This document shows, in pieces, positions 1 to 7,723 of a stretch of DNA of 13,968 bases. How positions within the stretch are numbered: position 1 is the first letter of the stretch; every line of letters begins with the position of its first letter. The position numbers and the translations under genes are program-made. Source of the DNA: Thermomicrobiaceae bacterium (lineage in GTDB: Bacteria; Chloroflexota; Chloroflexia; Thermomicrobiales; Thermomicrobiaceae); NCBI GenBank assembly GCA_007123655.1, contig SKKR01000403.1, positions 1-13,968 on the forward strand. Direction: 5' to 3'. The notes under the pieces are model-generated. The model did no database searches. It was given only the letters and a program-made list of their open reading frames with translations, and had not been told where the DNA came from.

Positions 1-1
1 C

Positions 2-925
2 ATTGGTGCCGGGGCCCTGTTGCCGCGTATGTTGCGGGCGATGGAGTTCGGGCAGGCCCTCTGGTGGAGCGTGTTCCACAGTGTGTCGGCGTTCAACAAT
101 GCCGGGTTCGATCTCGTCGGTGACTACCGGAGCCTCGTGCCCTATCATCAGGATGTCTGGATCATCTCCACCATCGGTATTCTGGCCGTCCTGGGTGCAG
201 TCGGGTACACGGTCATGGCCGATTCGGTGCGGACCAGGGGGTCCTGGCGAAAGCTCTCAGTCGACACCAAGCTTGTCCTGAGCGCATCAGCCGGGTTTCT
301 CGTTCTCGGATTTTTGTTCGTCCTGGTGGCGGAAGCCGGCAACCCCGCGACACTCGGTGCGCGGGACTGGTCGACCCGGGTGCTGGATGGAGTCTTCTAC
401 AGCATGACACCTCGAACGTCCGGGTTCACGGCGATTCCCATGGATCAGGTGAACGATGAGACATCATTCTTCACGATGGCACTTATGTTTATCGGCGGAG
501 GGTCCGGGTCGACCGCGGGAGGGATCAAGATCCAGACGTTCATGCTGCTCTTCTTTGCCATCATCGCCGCGGCGAGAAATCGTGAGCAGGTCGTCGCGTT
601 CGGTCGCGAGGTTCCAATCTCGCTCGTCTTCCGGGCGCTGACGGTCGCGCTGCTCTCAATCGCGCTGATCTTCACGTCGGCGCTCTTGTTGACACTCACT
701 GAGGACTTCTCGTTCCTGGAGATTTTTTTCGAAACTGTTTCAGCGTATGGCACGGTCGGACTGAGCATGGGAATCACCCCGGAGCTCAGCGAAATCTCGC
801 GAATTATCGTCACGATTACGATCTTCGTGGGCCGGCTTGGCCCACTCGCGCTCGTGCTGGCGCTGGCGGGGTTCGCAACGCAGCACACTGTTCGATATGC
901 CCAGGAGTCAGTGAAAATCGGCTAG
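2..925 (+). CDS. ktrB: KtrB/TrkH-family potassium uptake channel subunit (5' truncated)
   Basis: This is the membrane-embedded potassium-translocating subunit of a Ktr/Trk uptake system. The frame is open from base 2, so the start lies outside the window and about 307 residues, roughly the C-terminal two thirds, are present. Three of the four family pore loops can be read: FNNAGFD near the start, TPRTSGF in the middle and SAYGTVGLS near the end, each carrying the conserved filter glycine. The segment GGGSGSTAGGIKIQTF matches the conserved stretch of KtrB proteins. Hydrophobic helices lie between these motifs. The first pore loop is missing because of the window edge. The stop is 15 bases before the ktrA start, so the two are almost certainly co-transcribed. 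The family call is firm; KtrB rather than TrkH is preferred because the partner is a short single-RCK protein. Confidence 0.93.
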   Translation: MGAGALLPRMLRAMEFGQALWWSVFHSVSAFNNAGFDLVGDYRSLVPYHQDVWIISTIGILAVLGAVGYTVMADSVRTRGSWRKLSVDTKLVLSASAGFLVLGFLFVLVAEAGNPATLGARDWSTRVLDGVFYSMTPRTSGFTAIPMDQVNDETSFFTMALMFIGGGSGSTAGGIKIQTFMLLFFAIIAAARNREQVVAFGREVPISLVFRALTVALLSIALIFTSALLLTLTEDFSFLEIFFETVSAYGTVGLSMGITPELSEISRIIVTITIFVGRLGPLALVLALAGFATQHTVRYAQESVKIG

Positions 926-926
926 G

Positions 927-933
927 AAAGGAG
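927..933 (+). promoter_or_regulatory. Shine-Dalgarno site of ktrA
   Basis: AAAGGAG lies 7 bases before the GTG at 941 and just after the ktrB stop. It supports the GTG as the true ktrA start. Confidence 0.75.
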
Positions 934-940
934 ACCGGTC

Positions 941-1588
941 GTGGCGCGTCAGATTATGGTGCTCGGGACCGGACGGTTCGGATCCGCAATCGCCCGGGAG
1001 CTCGAACGAATCGGCAACGAAGTGCTGGCCATGGACCGGGACTCGCGGGCTGTGGAAGCGATCGCTGATGACGTGACGCACGCCCTGACCGCGGACGTTA
1101 CTGATCAGGAGATCCTCAAAGGGTTCGGACCGCAGGATTTCGACGCTGCCGTCGTGGCCATCGGATCAGACGAGCGCTCCAGCATCATGGCAACGCTCAT
1201 CCTGAAACGGCTCGGTGTTCGGCTGGTGCTCTCCAAGGCACAGAACGAACTGCACGGAGAGATTCTGCGCATGGTCGGGGCGGACAGGGTGGTGTACCCG
1301 GAGCGTGAGACCGGCACCAGAGTCGCGCACAGCCTGCTCATGCCGCTTGTCGTCTCGGACTACTTCGACGTCGGCCCCGGCTACGGACTCGCCAAGTTGA
1401 CCGCCACGAAGATGGCCGGCAAGACGCTCGAGGAACTCGACCTCCGCGGCGGCTACGGCGTGACCCCGCTCTTTCTCCGGCGCGGCGACAAAGTGCTGAT
1501 GAACCCGCACCGCGAGGAACGCCTGGAAATCGGCGACGAGCTAACCGTTGCCGGTCGCGATGACCAACTGGAGAAGCTTGAGCTCTAG
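941..1588 (+). CDS. ktrA: KtrA/TrkA-type RCK regulatory subunit of potassium channel
   Basis: This is the cytosolic subunit that gates the KtrB channel in response to bound nucleotide. The protein has 215 residues, the usual size of single-unit KtrA proteins and about half of E. coli TrkA, which has two RCK units. The N-terminal Rossmann fold shows GTGRFG at residues 9-14 and an acidic residue (D32) at the end of the second strand, as in nucleotide-binding RCK domains. The family stretch KAQNELHGEILRMVGADRV and the following YPERETG are typical of KtrA. A C-terminal RCK_C (TrkA_C) domain spans about residues 135-215. The start is a GTG with a good ribosome-binding site. The gene sits directly behind the channel gene. 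It ends only 18 bases from the convergent phosphorylase stop. Confidence 0.94.
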   Translation: MARQIMVLGTGRFGSAIARELERIGNEVLAMDRDSRAVEAIADDVTHALTADVTDQEILKGFGPQDFDAAVVAIGSDERSSIMATLILKRLGVRLVLSKAQNELHGEILRMVGADRVVYPERETGTRVAHSLLMPLVVSDYFDVGPGYGLAKLTATKMAGKTLEELDLRGGYGVTPLFLRRGDKVLMNPHREERLEIGDELTVAGRDDQLEKLEL

Positions 1589-1606
1589 CGCGTGCAGGCG
1601 TGCTAC

Positions 1607-3355
1607 TCACTGCTTTCCTGGAAGCGCTGGCTCCTCAGCGACGTATGTGTATGCGTTCATGCCGTATTGGGAAACCATGCGCTGGGCGTTGAAGAACGAC
1701 CCGTTGAGCGCGATTGCCCAGCGACCGATTTCCGCGAACGAGAGCGGCCGCTCGTAGTAGAGCGGAAGAATGTTGCGTTCGAGCTGCGAATAGAGTGATG
1801 CGACTTCCGTTTCTTCGTCGCTTTCCTCGCGGGCGTCGCCGATCGCCCAGCCGGTGATTCCCTCCACGTGCCCCTCCACCCACCAGCCGTCGATGACGCT
1901 GAGGCTCGGCACGGCATTCAACGCGGCCTTCATCCCGCTCGTCCCTGATGCTTCCAGCGGTTTGCGCGGAGTGTTCAGCCAGACGTCCACTCCGCTGCAG
2001 AGCAGTTTCCCGAGGGTCATGTCGTAATCTTCCAGGTAGACGACCTCAACAGTTCCCCGAAGCTCGTCCGCGGCCTGAAATACCCGGCGTATGAGCGCTT
2101 TCCCACCTTCATCCCGTGGATGCGCTTTCCCGCCAAAGACCACCTGAAGCGGTCCGACGTCCCGGGCAATCCGGCGCAGGCGTTCCGGATCGGCGAACAG
2201 CATATCCGCTCGCTTGTATGCGGTCGCCCGGCGCGCGAATCCAAGTGTCAGGACCGTCGGATCGAGCGCGATCCCGGACCGTCGCTGGATCTCCCGGATC
2301 AGGTCCTCTTTCGCTTCGAGATGGGCCCGGACGATCTCGTGCAGCGGCAGATTGACGGCGTACCGCAGGTAGCGGTTATCGAATTTCCACTCCGGGATCT
2401 GCTGGTCGTACATCCGCTGGAACGGATCGCTCGTCCAGCTACCGGCGTGGACGCCGTTGGTGATCGAGTTGATCGGATACTGTGGGAACATCCCCCGGGC
2501 GATCTGACTGTGGCGCATGGCAACCCCGTTAACGTACCGTGAGAATTTGAGTGCCACGAACGTCAGGTTGATCATCGATCCCAGGCAGCAGCCGGAACGG
2601 GAGAGCAAGTCCATGCGGTCCTGGCCCAGCACCTGCGTTGCCAGTTCCATCTGAAACTGGTCGTGCCCGGCAGGAACCGGCGTGTGGGTCGTGAAGACGC
2701 AGTGACGCCGCACGGCTTCGATATCGTCCTCGCTTACGCTCGCTGGAGCGCCGTCACCGATCTGCCGGCCGAGCAGTTCCAGGGCGAGGAGCGAAGCATG
2801 GCCCTCGTTCATGTGATAGACATCGACGTCCGTGTAACCGAGCGTATCAAGCATGAGCACCCCGCCGATCCCGAGGATGACCTCCTGAGAAAGTCGGTAG
2901 CGGTCGTCGCCCCCGTAAAGGTGATCGGTCAGGCGACGGTCCTCGGCGACGTTGTCCGGCAGATCCGTGTCCAGGAAGTAGACCGGAACCCGACCAGTGC
3001 CGTTTCCGGAGATCTCGTATATCCAGGCCCGGACATGAACCGTCCGGCCAGCGACGGTCACGGTGACTCTGGTGTCCGTCTCGGTCAGGTGTTCGGCGGG
3101 ATCCCACTCGACCGGGCTTTCCGACTGGTTGCCGCCGGAGTCCAGATGCTGCCGGACGTAGCCTTTCCGGTGCAAGAGTGTCACGCCGATCATCGGCATG
3201 TGCTGGTCGGCCGCGGCCCGGAGGGTGTCGCCGGCAAGAACGCCGAGGCCGCCCGAATACGTCGGTATGTCGGGATCCAGCCCCACTTCCATCGAGAAGT
3301 AGCCTACGGTTGCCCGGGATTCCAGAGGGTGTACCGGGGTCAATTGTCCATCCAA
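1607..3355 (-). CDS. glgP: Short alpha-glucan (glycogen/maltodextrin) phosphorylase, GT35 family
   Basis: This enzyme would cleave alpha-1,4-glucan with phosphate to release glucose-1-phosphate, using pyridoxal phosphate. Visible family motifs are YSGGLGVLAGD (residues 33-43), HMNEGHASLL (181-190), FTTHTPVPAGHDQF (221-234), NSITNGVH (296-303), GFARRATAYKR (372-382) and EASGTSGMKAALN (468-480), whose K476 is the expected PLP lysine. At 582 residues it belongs to the short bacterial and archaeal form; it opens straight into YFSMEVGL and lacks the longer N-terminal region of other glucan phosphorylases. The start is uncertain. TTG at 3355 has no clear ribosome-binding site, another in-frame TTG lies at 3343, and the frame stays open upstream across the permease A stop, with a CTG at 3424. 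It is the last gene of the minus-strand run, 77 bases behind permease A. Its metabolic link to the exporters is unclear. Confidence 0.92.
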   Translation of the reverse strand: MDGQLTPVHPLESRATVGYFSMEVGLDPDIPTYSGGLGVLAGDTLRAAADQHMPMIGVTLLHRKGYVRQHLDSGGNQSESPVEWDPAEHLTETDTRVTVTVAGRTVHVRAWIYEISGNGTGRVPVYFLDTDLPDNVAEDRRLTDHLYGGDDRYRLSQEVILGIGGVLMLDTLGYTDVDVYHMNEGHASLLALELLGRQIGDGAPASVSEDDIEAVRRHCVFTTHTPVPAGHDQFQMELATQVLGQDRMDLLSRSGCCLGSMINLTFVALKFSRYVNGVAMRHSQIARGMFPQYPINSITNGVHAGSWTSDPFQRMYDQQIPEWKFDNRYLRYAVNLPLHEIVRAHLEAKEDLIREIQRRSGIALDPTVLTLGFARRATAYKRADMLFADPERLRRIARDVGPLQVVFGGKAHPRDEGGKALIRRVFQAADELRGTVEVVYLEDYDMTLGKLLCSGVDVWLNTPRKPLEASGTSGMKAALNAVPSLSVIDGWWVEGHVEGITGWAIGDAREESDEETEVASLYSQLERNILPLYYERPLSFAEIGRWAIALNGSFFNAQRMVSQYGMNAYTYVAEEPALPGKQ

Positions 3356-3432
3356 TCGGTGAAGTCGGTACGTCGGTTCAGAGAGCGGGCGATCCGGTCG
3401 GATCTCCCGGCCGGCGGTCTTCAGTTCTTCTT

Positions 3433-5085
3433 CTAATCCATCATGAGATCGCGATACCGGAAGGCGATACTCCCGATGATTCCCGACCCCAATCCGATCA
3501 GCAGAAACGCGGCCGATGCGGTCAGATTCGCGGGTTCACCCGGGACGAGCGCGAGATGATCGAATGGCGAGAGGGACACGATCCAGTCCGGGATATCCAG
3601 GAATGCATCCATCATCACGACAATGAACGATGCGAGCAGCACAGTGTAAACCGCTGGACCGGTTAGCGGCGGATAGAGACCGAACACGAGGATGCCCATT
3701 CCCGTGAACATCACTGCCATCGGAATCAGATTGAGCCCGGCTCGGAGCGCATCCAGCGGCGCGAGCATAGTCCCGGTTATGCCCGTGCCAGCCATTGCGC
3801 TGAAGCCGATCACGAGGCTGATCAGCGTAATGCCTGCAATCGCGACGACCGCGTTGACCAGGAGCCATTTGACGCGGCGAATCGGCAGTACAAGCAGAAC
3901 CGTGAGTCGCCCGGTCGCTTCGTCATCCCTGAGTGCGGCCACCACGCTTGCGGCGAACAGCGCCGGGATCAGAACGAGCACTGTCACGATGAGGCCGACG
4001 TAGGCGGCCGGGTCAGTCGGGTCCTCGAGGCCGAACGCTGCCAGAATCTCGGCAAAGGCCGGAAACCCCTCGATGAAGTCAACGAACTCGTCGGCCACCA
4101 TGCCGAAAATCAACGAGAGCAGCACGCCAACCGCGCCGAAACCCAGAATTGACGGGCCATCCTGCCGGACCTGATGTGCCCAGAGCGATCGGTACGATCT
4201 CGTCGCCGTCGCCGACTCCTGTTCCGTAACCAGGCGAGACCCGTGAAGCTCCCGCTCCCGACAGAGCATCACCGCACCGACGGCGAACGCGAGGGTTGTC
4301 AGGGCAAACAGGAGAAACGGGAGATTGCTACCGATCTGTGCCGTTCCGGTTTCCGCGTACCAGCCGAACGGAGTCAGCCAGGGGAGCCAGTCCGGTGCGG
4401 CCTCGAGCACCGAAAGCATCCGCAGGGCGAGTGTTATTCCGACCACGCCGAGCCCGGCTCGCAGCGCGGCTGAGCGGGTCGGCATGATTTGCGCCAGGAG
4501 CGTTCCGAGAGCGGTGAACGTCAGGAACCCGCCCGCCATTGCCAGCGCGAATCGCAAGCTGCCCTCAAGACCGATCGCCGAGACGAGCGGCAGGCCGAGC
4601 GTCGTGGCGGCAGCGTAGATGACCGCGAGGATGCCGAGGGCCGCCAGTGCGGAGAGCAGAAGCGCCGCCCGGCTCAGGATTCCGCCGAGAAGGAGTTCGT
4701 CGTGCCCTCTGTCTTCTTCTCCGCGCCCCAGACGGGTCCCGACCAGCACGCCCCATATGACGATCGCCGGTATCAGCGGTCCGCCGGCGCGCCACATGGT
4801 GAATCCCTCAATGGTATCAAGTGAGATAGCCCGCCCGAACATCGCTTCGAATGCAGGGTTCCCTTCCACCGAGATCGCAAGCGCCTGTCGATCGGCCTCG
4901 GTCGGCATCGTTGTCTCGTAGGCCGAGGAGACCAGCATGGCTACCGCCACCAGCCCGATGATCCAGATCGCACTGGATGGCGCAAGTAGGCGCAGGTGGT
5001 GCCGCAGTAACCTGAACCAGATATGCAGCGGGGTGATCGTCACCACAGCTACTCCGCGCTCGAGCGCACGTTCACCGACCGCCAT
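3433..5085 (-). CDS. ABC-2 type exporter permease A (twelve-helix, tandem paralogue of permease B)
   Basis: This integral membrane subunit of an ABC exporter is predicted to have twelve helices in two six-helix halves. Cytoplasmic motifs recur in both halves: RGEEDRGHDELLLGGILSR (121-139) matches RDDEATGRLTVLLVLPIRR (386-404), and WLPWLTPFGW (233-242) matches WIVSLSPFDH (501-510), a repeat of about 265 residues. It aligns without visible gaps to permease B. That alignment puts the start at the ATG 5085-5083, giving 550 residues, rather than at an upstream TTG at 5112. The segment GGTGA, 5 bases before this ATG, can act as a ribosome-binding site. The gene follows permease B by 41 bases and precedes the phosphorylase. 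It resembles the family annotated as putative exporters of polyketide antibiotics (TnrB3-like); the substrate cannot be told from sequence. Confidence 0.88.
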   Translation of the reverse strand: MAVGERALERGVAVVTITPLHIWFRLLRHHLRLLAPSSAIWIIGLVAVAMLVSSAYETTMPTEADRQALAISVEGNPAFEAMFGRAISLDTIEGFTMWRAGGPLIPAIVIWGVLVGTRLGRGEEDRGHDELLLGGILSRAALLLSALAALGILAVIYAAATTLGLPLVSAIGLEGSLRFALAMAGGFLTFTALGTLLAQIMPTRSAALRAGLGVVGITLALRMLSVLEAAPDWLPWLTPFGWYAETGTAQIGSNLPFLLFALTTLAFAVGAVMLCRERELHGSRLVTEQESATATRSYRSLWAHQVRQDGPSILGFGAVGVLLSLIFGMVADEFVDFIEGFPAFAEILAAFGLEDPTDPAAYVGLIVTVLVLIPALFAASVVAALRDDEATGRLTVLLVLPIRRVKWLLVNAVVAIAGITLISLVIGFSAMAGTGITGTMLAPLDALRAGLNLIPMAVMFTGMGILVFGLYPPLTGPAVYTVLLASFIVVMMDAFLDIPDWIVSLSPFDHLALVPGEPANLTASAAFLLIGLGSGIIGSIAFRYRDLMMD

Positions 5086-5126
5086 CGAGGTCACCCATTC
5101 CGAACGCTTCAAACATCGCCATTCGA

Positions 5127-6779
5127 TCAGTCCATCCGCAAATCACGGCTTCGGAACGCAAGGAACCCGACAATACCTCCGGCGATGCCGATCAGCAGGA
5201 AAAGCGCGGAGACGGTGAGATTGGCCGCCTCCCCGGGAACGAGCGCCAGGTGCTCAAACGGGGACAGCGCGATAATCCACCCCGGCATGTCCAGGAACGC
5301 GTCCATCATGACGACTAGGTAGGTGGTGAGCATGACGATGTAGATCAGCGGCGCCGTGAGTGGGGGATAGAGCCCGAAGATCAGGATGGCGAGCCCGATG
5401 AACAGGACAGCAATCGGAATCAGGTTCAAACCTGCCCGCAACGCGTCGCCCGGATCCAGCATTGTCCCGGTAATGGCGCTTCCCACGAGCGAACCGAGCC
5501 CGATGAGAAGGCTGATGATAACGACAGCGCCGAGTCCCACGAGCGTATTCACGACCAGCCACCGTGACCGCTCGAGCGGCAGGGTGAGCAGGGTCGCGAG
5601 TCGTCCGGAGGCTTCGTCGTCCCGCATCGAGGCGACATGACCCGCCGCATACAGCGTGACGACCAGCACCATAAGCGAGACGATCAACCCGATGAACGCC
5701 GACGGATCGGAAGGATCATCCAGTCCGAACCCACGCAGCGCGTCCGCGAAAGCCGGGAACTCGTCGATGAACTCGACGAAATCATTCGTAACCAGCGCAA
5801 AGATCGCAGAGAGGAGCAGGCCAACGGCTCCGAACCCGATGAAGGCGGGCAGTGTCTGGCGCGTCTCGTGAACCCACAGCGAATCGTATGGCCGGGTGTG
5901 ATGAGCGCTCTCACTCTCCTGAAGCAGCATACTGCCGTGGAGTTCACGCCGGCCGGAAAGGGTCAGGGCGCCGACCCCGAACAGGACCGTTCCGAGACTG
6001 AAGAGCAGAAACGGCACATCACTACCATCGCCAGGCGGCCCTACCTCGGAAAACCACCCGAACGGCGTCGTCCAGGGCAACCAGGAGGGCATCGTTTCCA
6101 GCACGGAGAGGATCCGAACACCGATTGCCAGTCCGATCAACCCCAGCCCGATCCTCAGCGCAATCGAACGGTTGGGCGTGATCTGCACCAGCAGTGCACC
6201 CAGGGTGGCGAAGAACGCGAACCCGACGCCGGTGGCGAAGGCGTATCGCCAGCCACCGGCGGTGGTTATCTCGGAAACTCCGACGAGTGTCAGGCCGGTG
6301 AGAAGTGTATAGATGGAGATGACGATCGCCAGCGCCGCGATTGCGGAACCGAGCAACGCCTGCCGGCTCAGGACGCCCCCGAGCAACAACTCGTCGTGTC
6401 CCTTGTCTTCATCACCGCGGCCGAGGCGGGTCGCGACGAGCAAGCCCCAGATGGCGATGGCAGGGATCAGCGGTCCGCCCGCGCGCCACATCGTGAAGCC
6501 TTCGATGGTTTCCAGCGAGATACCCTTGCCGAACATTGCCTCGAACGCGGGGTTTCCTTCAACCGATTGGGCGAGGGAGATCCGGTCCTCTTCGGTCGGG
6601 AAGTTGTCGACCCAGAATCCGGCCACGAATGCCGCGCTCCCGGTCAGCAGCAGGATCCAGACAATGCTGGACGGAGCGAGCAGCCGCAGGTGGTGTCGCA
6701 GCAACCGGAACCAGACTGCCAGCGGTGTCATTGTGGCGACTGCACCGGTCTGTTCGAATGTCGCGTCCCGGCTAGCCAT
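5127..6779 (-). CDS. ABC-2 type exporter permease B (twelve-helix, tandem paralogue of permease A)
   Basis: This is a membrane subunit of the same cassette as ATPase 1 and permease A. It has 550 residues, exactly the length of permease A after start correction. By eye about half or more of the positions are identical, including FRLLRHHLRLLAPSS, SVEGNPAFEAMFG and TIEGFTMWRAGGPLIPAI. Both halves of the internal repeat are present: DEDKGHDELLLGGVLSR in the first half and MRDDEASGRLATLLTLPLER in the second. The ATG start overlaps the ATPase 1 stop by 8 bases, and GGAGGAG lies 7 bases upstream inside the ATPase gene, so translation is probably coupled. Many differences from permease A fall at third codon positions (compare 4791-4870 with 6485-6564), which indicates an old, selected duplication rather than a recent copy. 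Confidence 0.9.
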   Translation of the reverse strand: MASRDATFEQTGAVATMTPLAVWFRLLRHHLRLLAPSSIVWILLLTGSAAFVAGFWVDNFPTEEDRISLAQSVEGNPAFEAMFGKGISLETIEGFTMWRAGGPLIPAIAIWGLLVATRLGRGDEDKGHDELLLGGVLSRQALLGSAIAALAIVISIYTLLTGLTLVGVSEITTAGGWRYAFATGVGFAFFATLGALLVQITPNRSIALRIGLGLIGLAIGVRILSVLETMPSWLPWTTPFGWFSEVGPPGDGSDVPFLLFSLGTVLFGVGALTLSGRRELHGSMLLQESESAHHTRPYDSLWVHETRQTLPAFIGFGAVGLLLSAIFALVTNDFVEFIDEFPAFADALRGFGLDDPSDPSAFIGLIVSLMVLVVTLYAAGHVASMRDDEASGRLATLLTLPLERSRWLVVNTLVGLGAVVIISLLIGLGSLVGSAITGTMLDPGDALRAGLNLIPIAVLFIGLAILIFGLYPPLTAPLIYIVMLTTYLVVMMDAFLDMPGWIIALSPFEHLALVPGEAANLTVSALFLLIGIAGGIVGFLAFRSRDLRMD

Positions 6780-7674
6780 CGACCGGCTCCTCCCCGTAGT
6801 AGGAGTGGAACAGTTCCTCCAGGGTGGGCTCCCGGACCTGAATCCCGGTGATCTCCGACTTCGCCATCGCCTTGATCAGGGGATCGGTGCTGCCGGTGAC
6901 CTGGAGCCGCACGTGGCCGTTCTCGAACACGACGTCTTCGACACCGGTCACGTCCGCGAAGTCCGGCGGGTCTCCGCGATAGGTCGCCTCGACGGTGCGA
7001 GCGGAGAGATGCCGGAGATCCTGCAGGGTTCCGTACTCCACGAGCCGGCCGTTACGCAGGATCGCAACACGATCGCATGCAACCTCGACTTCGCTCAGAA
7101 CGTGCGACGAGAGTAGAATTGTCTGCCCCCGGCTTTTCGCCTCCCGGAGGACGGTCTGAAACTCCTGCTCCAGGAGCGGGTCCAGTCCGGCGGTGGGCTC
7201 GTCCATCACCAGCAGGTCGGCCCGGGTCATCAGCGCGGCGATGAGCGCGATCTTCTGACGGTTGCCTTTGGAATAGGTTCGCCCCTTCTTGTTGGGGTCG
7301 AAGTTGAACCGTTCAATGTACTGCTCGCGAATATCAGGGTCGTACCCACCGTAGAGCGCGCCCAGCAGGTCCAGGATCTGGCCACCGGTCAGGTTCGGCC
7401 AGACGTTGAACTCGGACGGCACGTAGGCGAGCCGCTGGTGGACCTGAACCGGTTGTAGCCAGGTATCGAACCCGTAGACCGTCGCCTGGCCCTCGGTCGG
7501 CTTGATCAGTCCCAGCAGTATCCGTAGCGCCGTGGTCTTCCCCGCGCCGTTGGGACCGAGCAGGCCGACGACCTCACCCCGTTCGAGCGTCATCGATAGG
7601 CTGTCGAGGGCAATGGTTTCGCCAAATCGCTTGGTGACGTTGTCAAATCGCAGTACTTCGTTGTTCTCAGCCAT
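6772..7674 (-). CDS. ABC exporter ATP-binding protein 1
   Basis: This is the cytoplasmic ATPase of the second export cassette, expected to dimerise and drive permeases A and/or B. It has 300 residues. Walker A is GPNGAGKT (40-47), the signature region is YSKGNRQK (134-141) in place of classical LSGGQ, Walker B is LLVMDE (154-159) and the switch histidine is H191 in SSHV. The Q-loop position reads AYVPSEF with no glutamine. A C-terminal domain of about 80 residues ends in the motif PTLEELFHSYYGEE, common in exporter ATPases of the CcmA/COG1131 type. The ATG at 7674 has GGGAG 9 bases upstream. The stop overlaps the start of permease B. It is clearly paralogous to ATPase 2; both contain the stretch [13 protein letters not shown]. 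Confidence 0.94.
   Translation of the reverse strand: MAENNEVLRFDNVTKRFGETIALDSLSMTLERGEVVGLLGPNGAGKTTALRILLGLIKPTEGQATVYGFDTWLQPVQVHQRLAYVPSEFNVWPNLTGGQILDLLGALYGGYDPDIREQYIERFNFDPNKKGRTYSKGNRQKIALIAALMTRADLLVMDEPTAGLDPLLEQEFQTVLREAKSRGQTILLSSHVLSEVEVACDRVAILRNGRLVEYGTLQDLRHLSARTVEATYRGDPPDFADVTGVEDVVFENGHVRLQVTGSTDPLIKAMAKSEITGIQVREPTLEELFHSYYGEEPVDG
6787..6793 (-). promoter_or_regulatory. Shine-Dalgarno site of permease B, inside ATPase 1 gene
   Basis: Read on the minus strand, GGAGGAG lies 7 bases before the ATG of permease B and within the end of ATPase 1. It supports translational coupling across the 8-base overlap. Confidence 0.7.
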
Positions 7675-7723
7675 CGATCAACACTCCCGATTCTGCGCGT
7701 TCTTGCATAACTCCCTGCTGCGT

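Noticed and set aside
2663..3436. A 257-codon open frame on the plus strand opposite the phosphorylase start region
   Set aside because: It has no family motif, and the minus strand here carries invariant phosphorylase motifs. It is a codon-bias shadow.
5637..6851. A 404-codon open frame on the plus strand opposite permease B
   Set aside because: Its translation is rich in Arg, Gln, Asp and Pro with no recognisable motif, as expected for the antisense of a hydrophobic GC-rich gene. Permease B on the other strand is fully supported by its paralogue.
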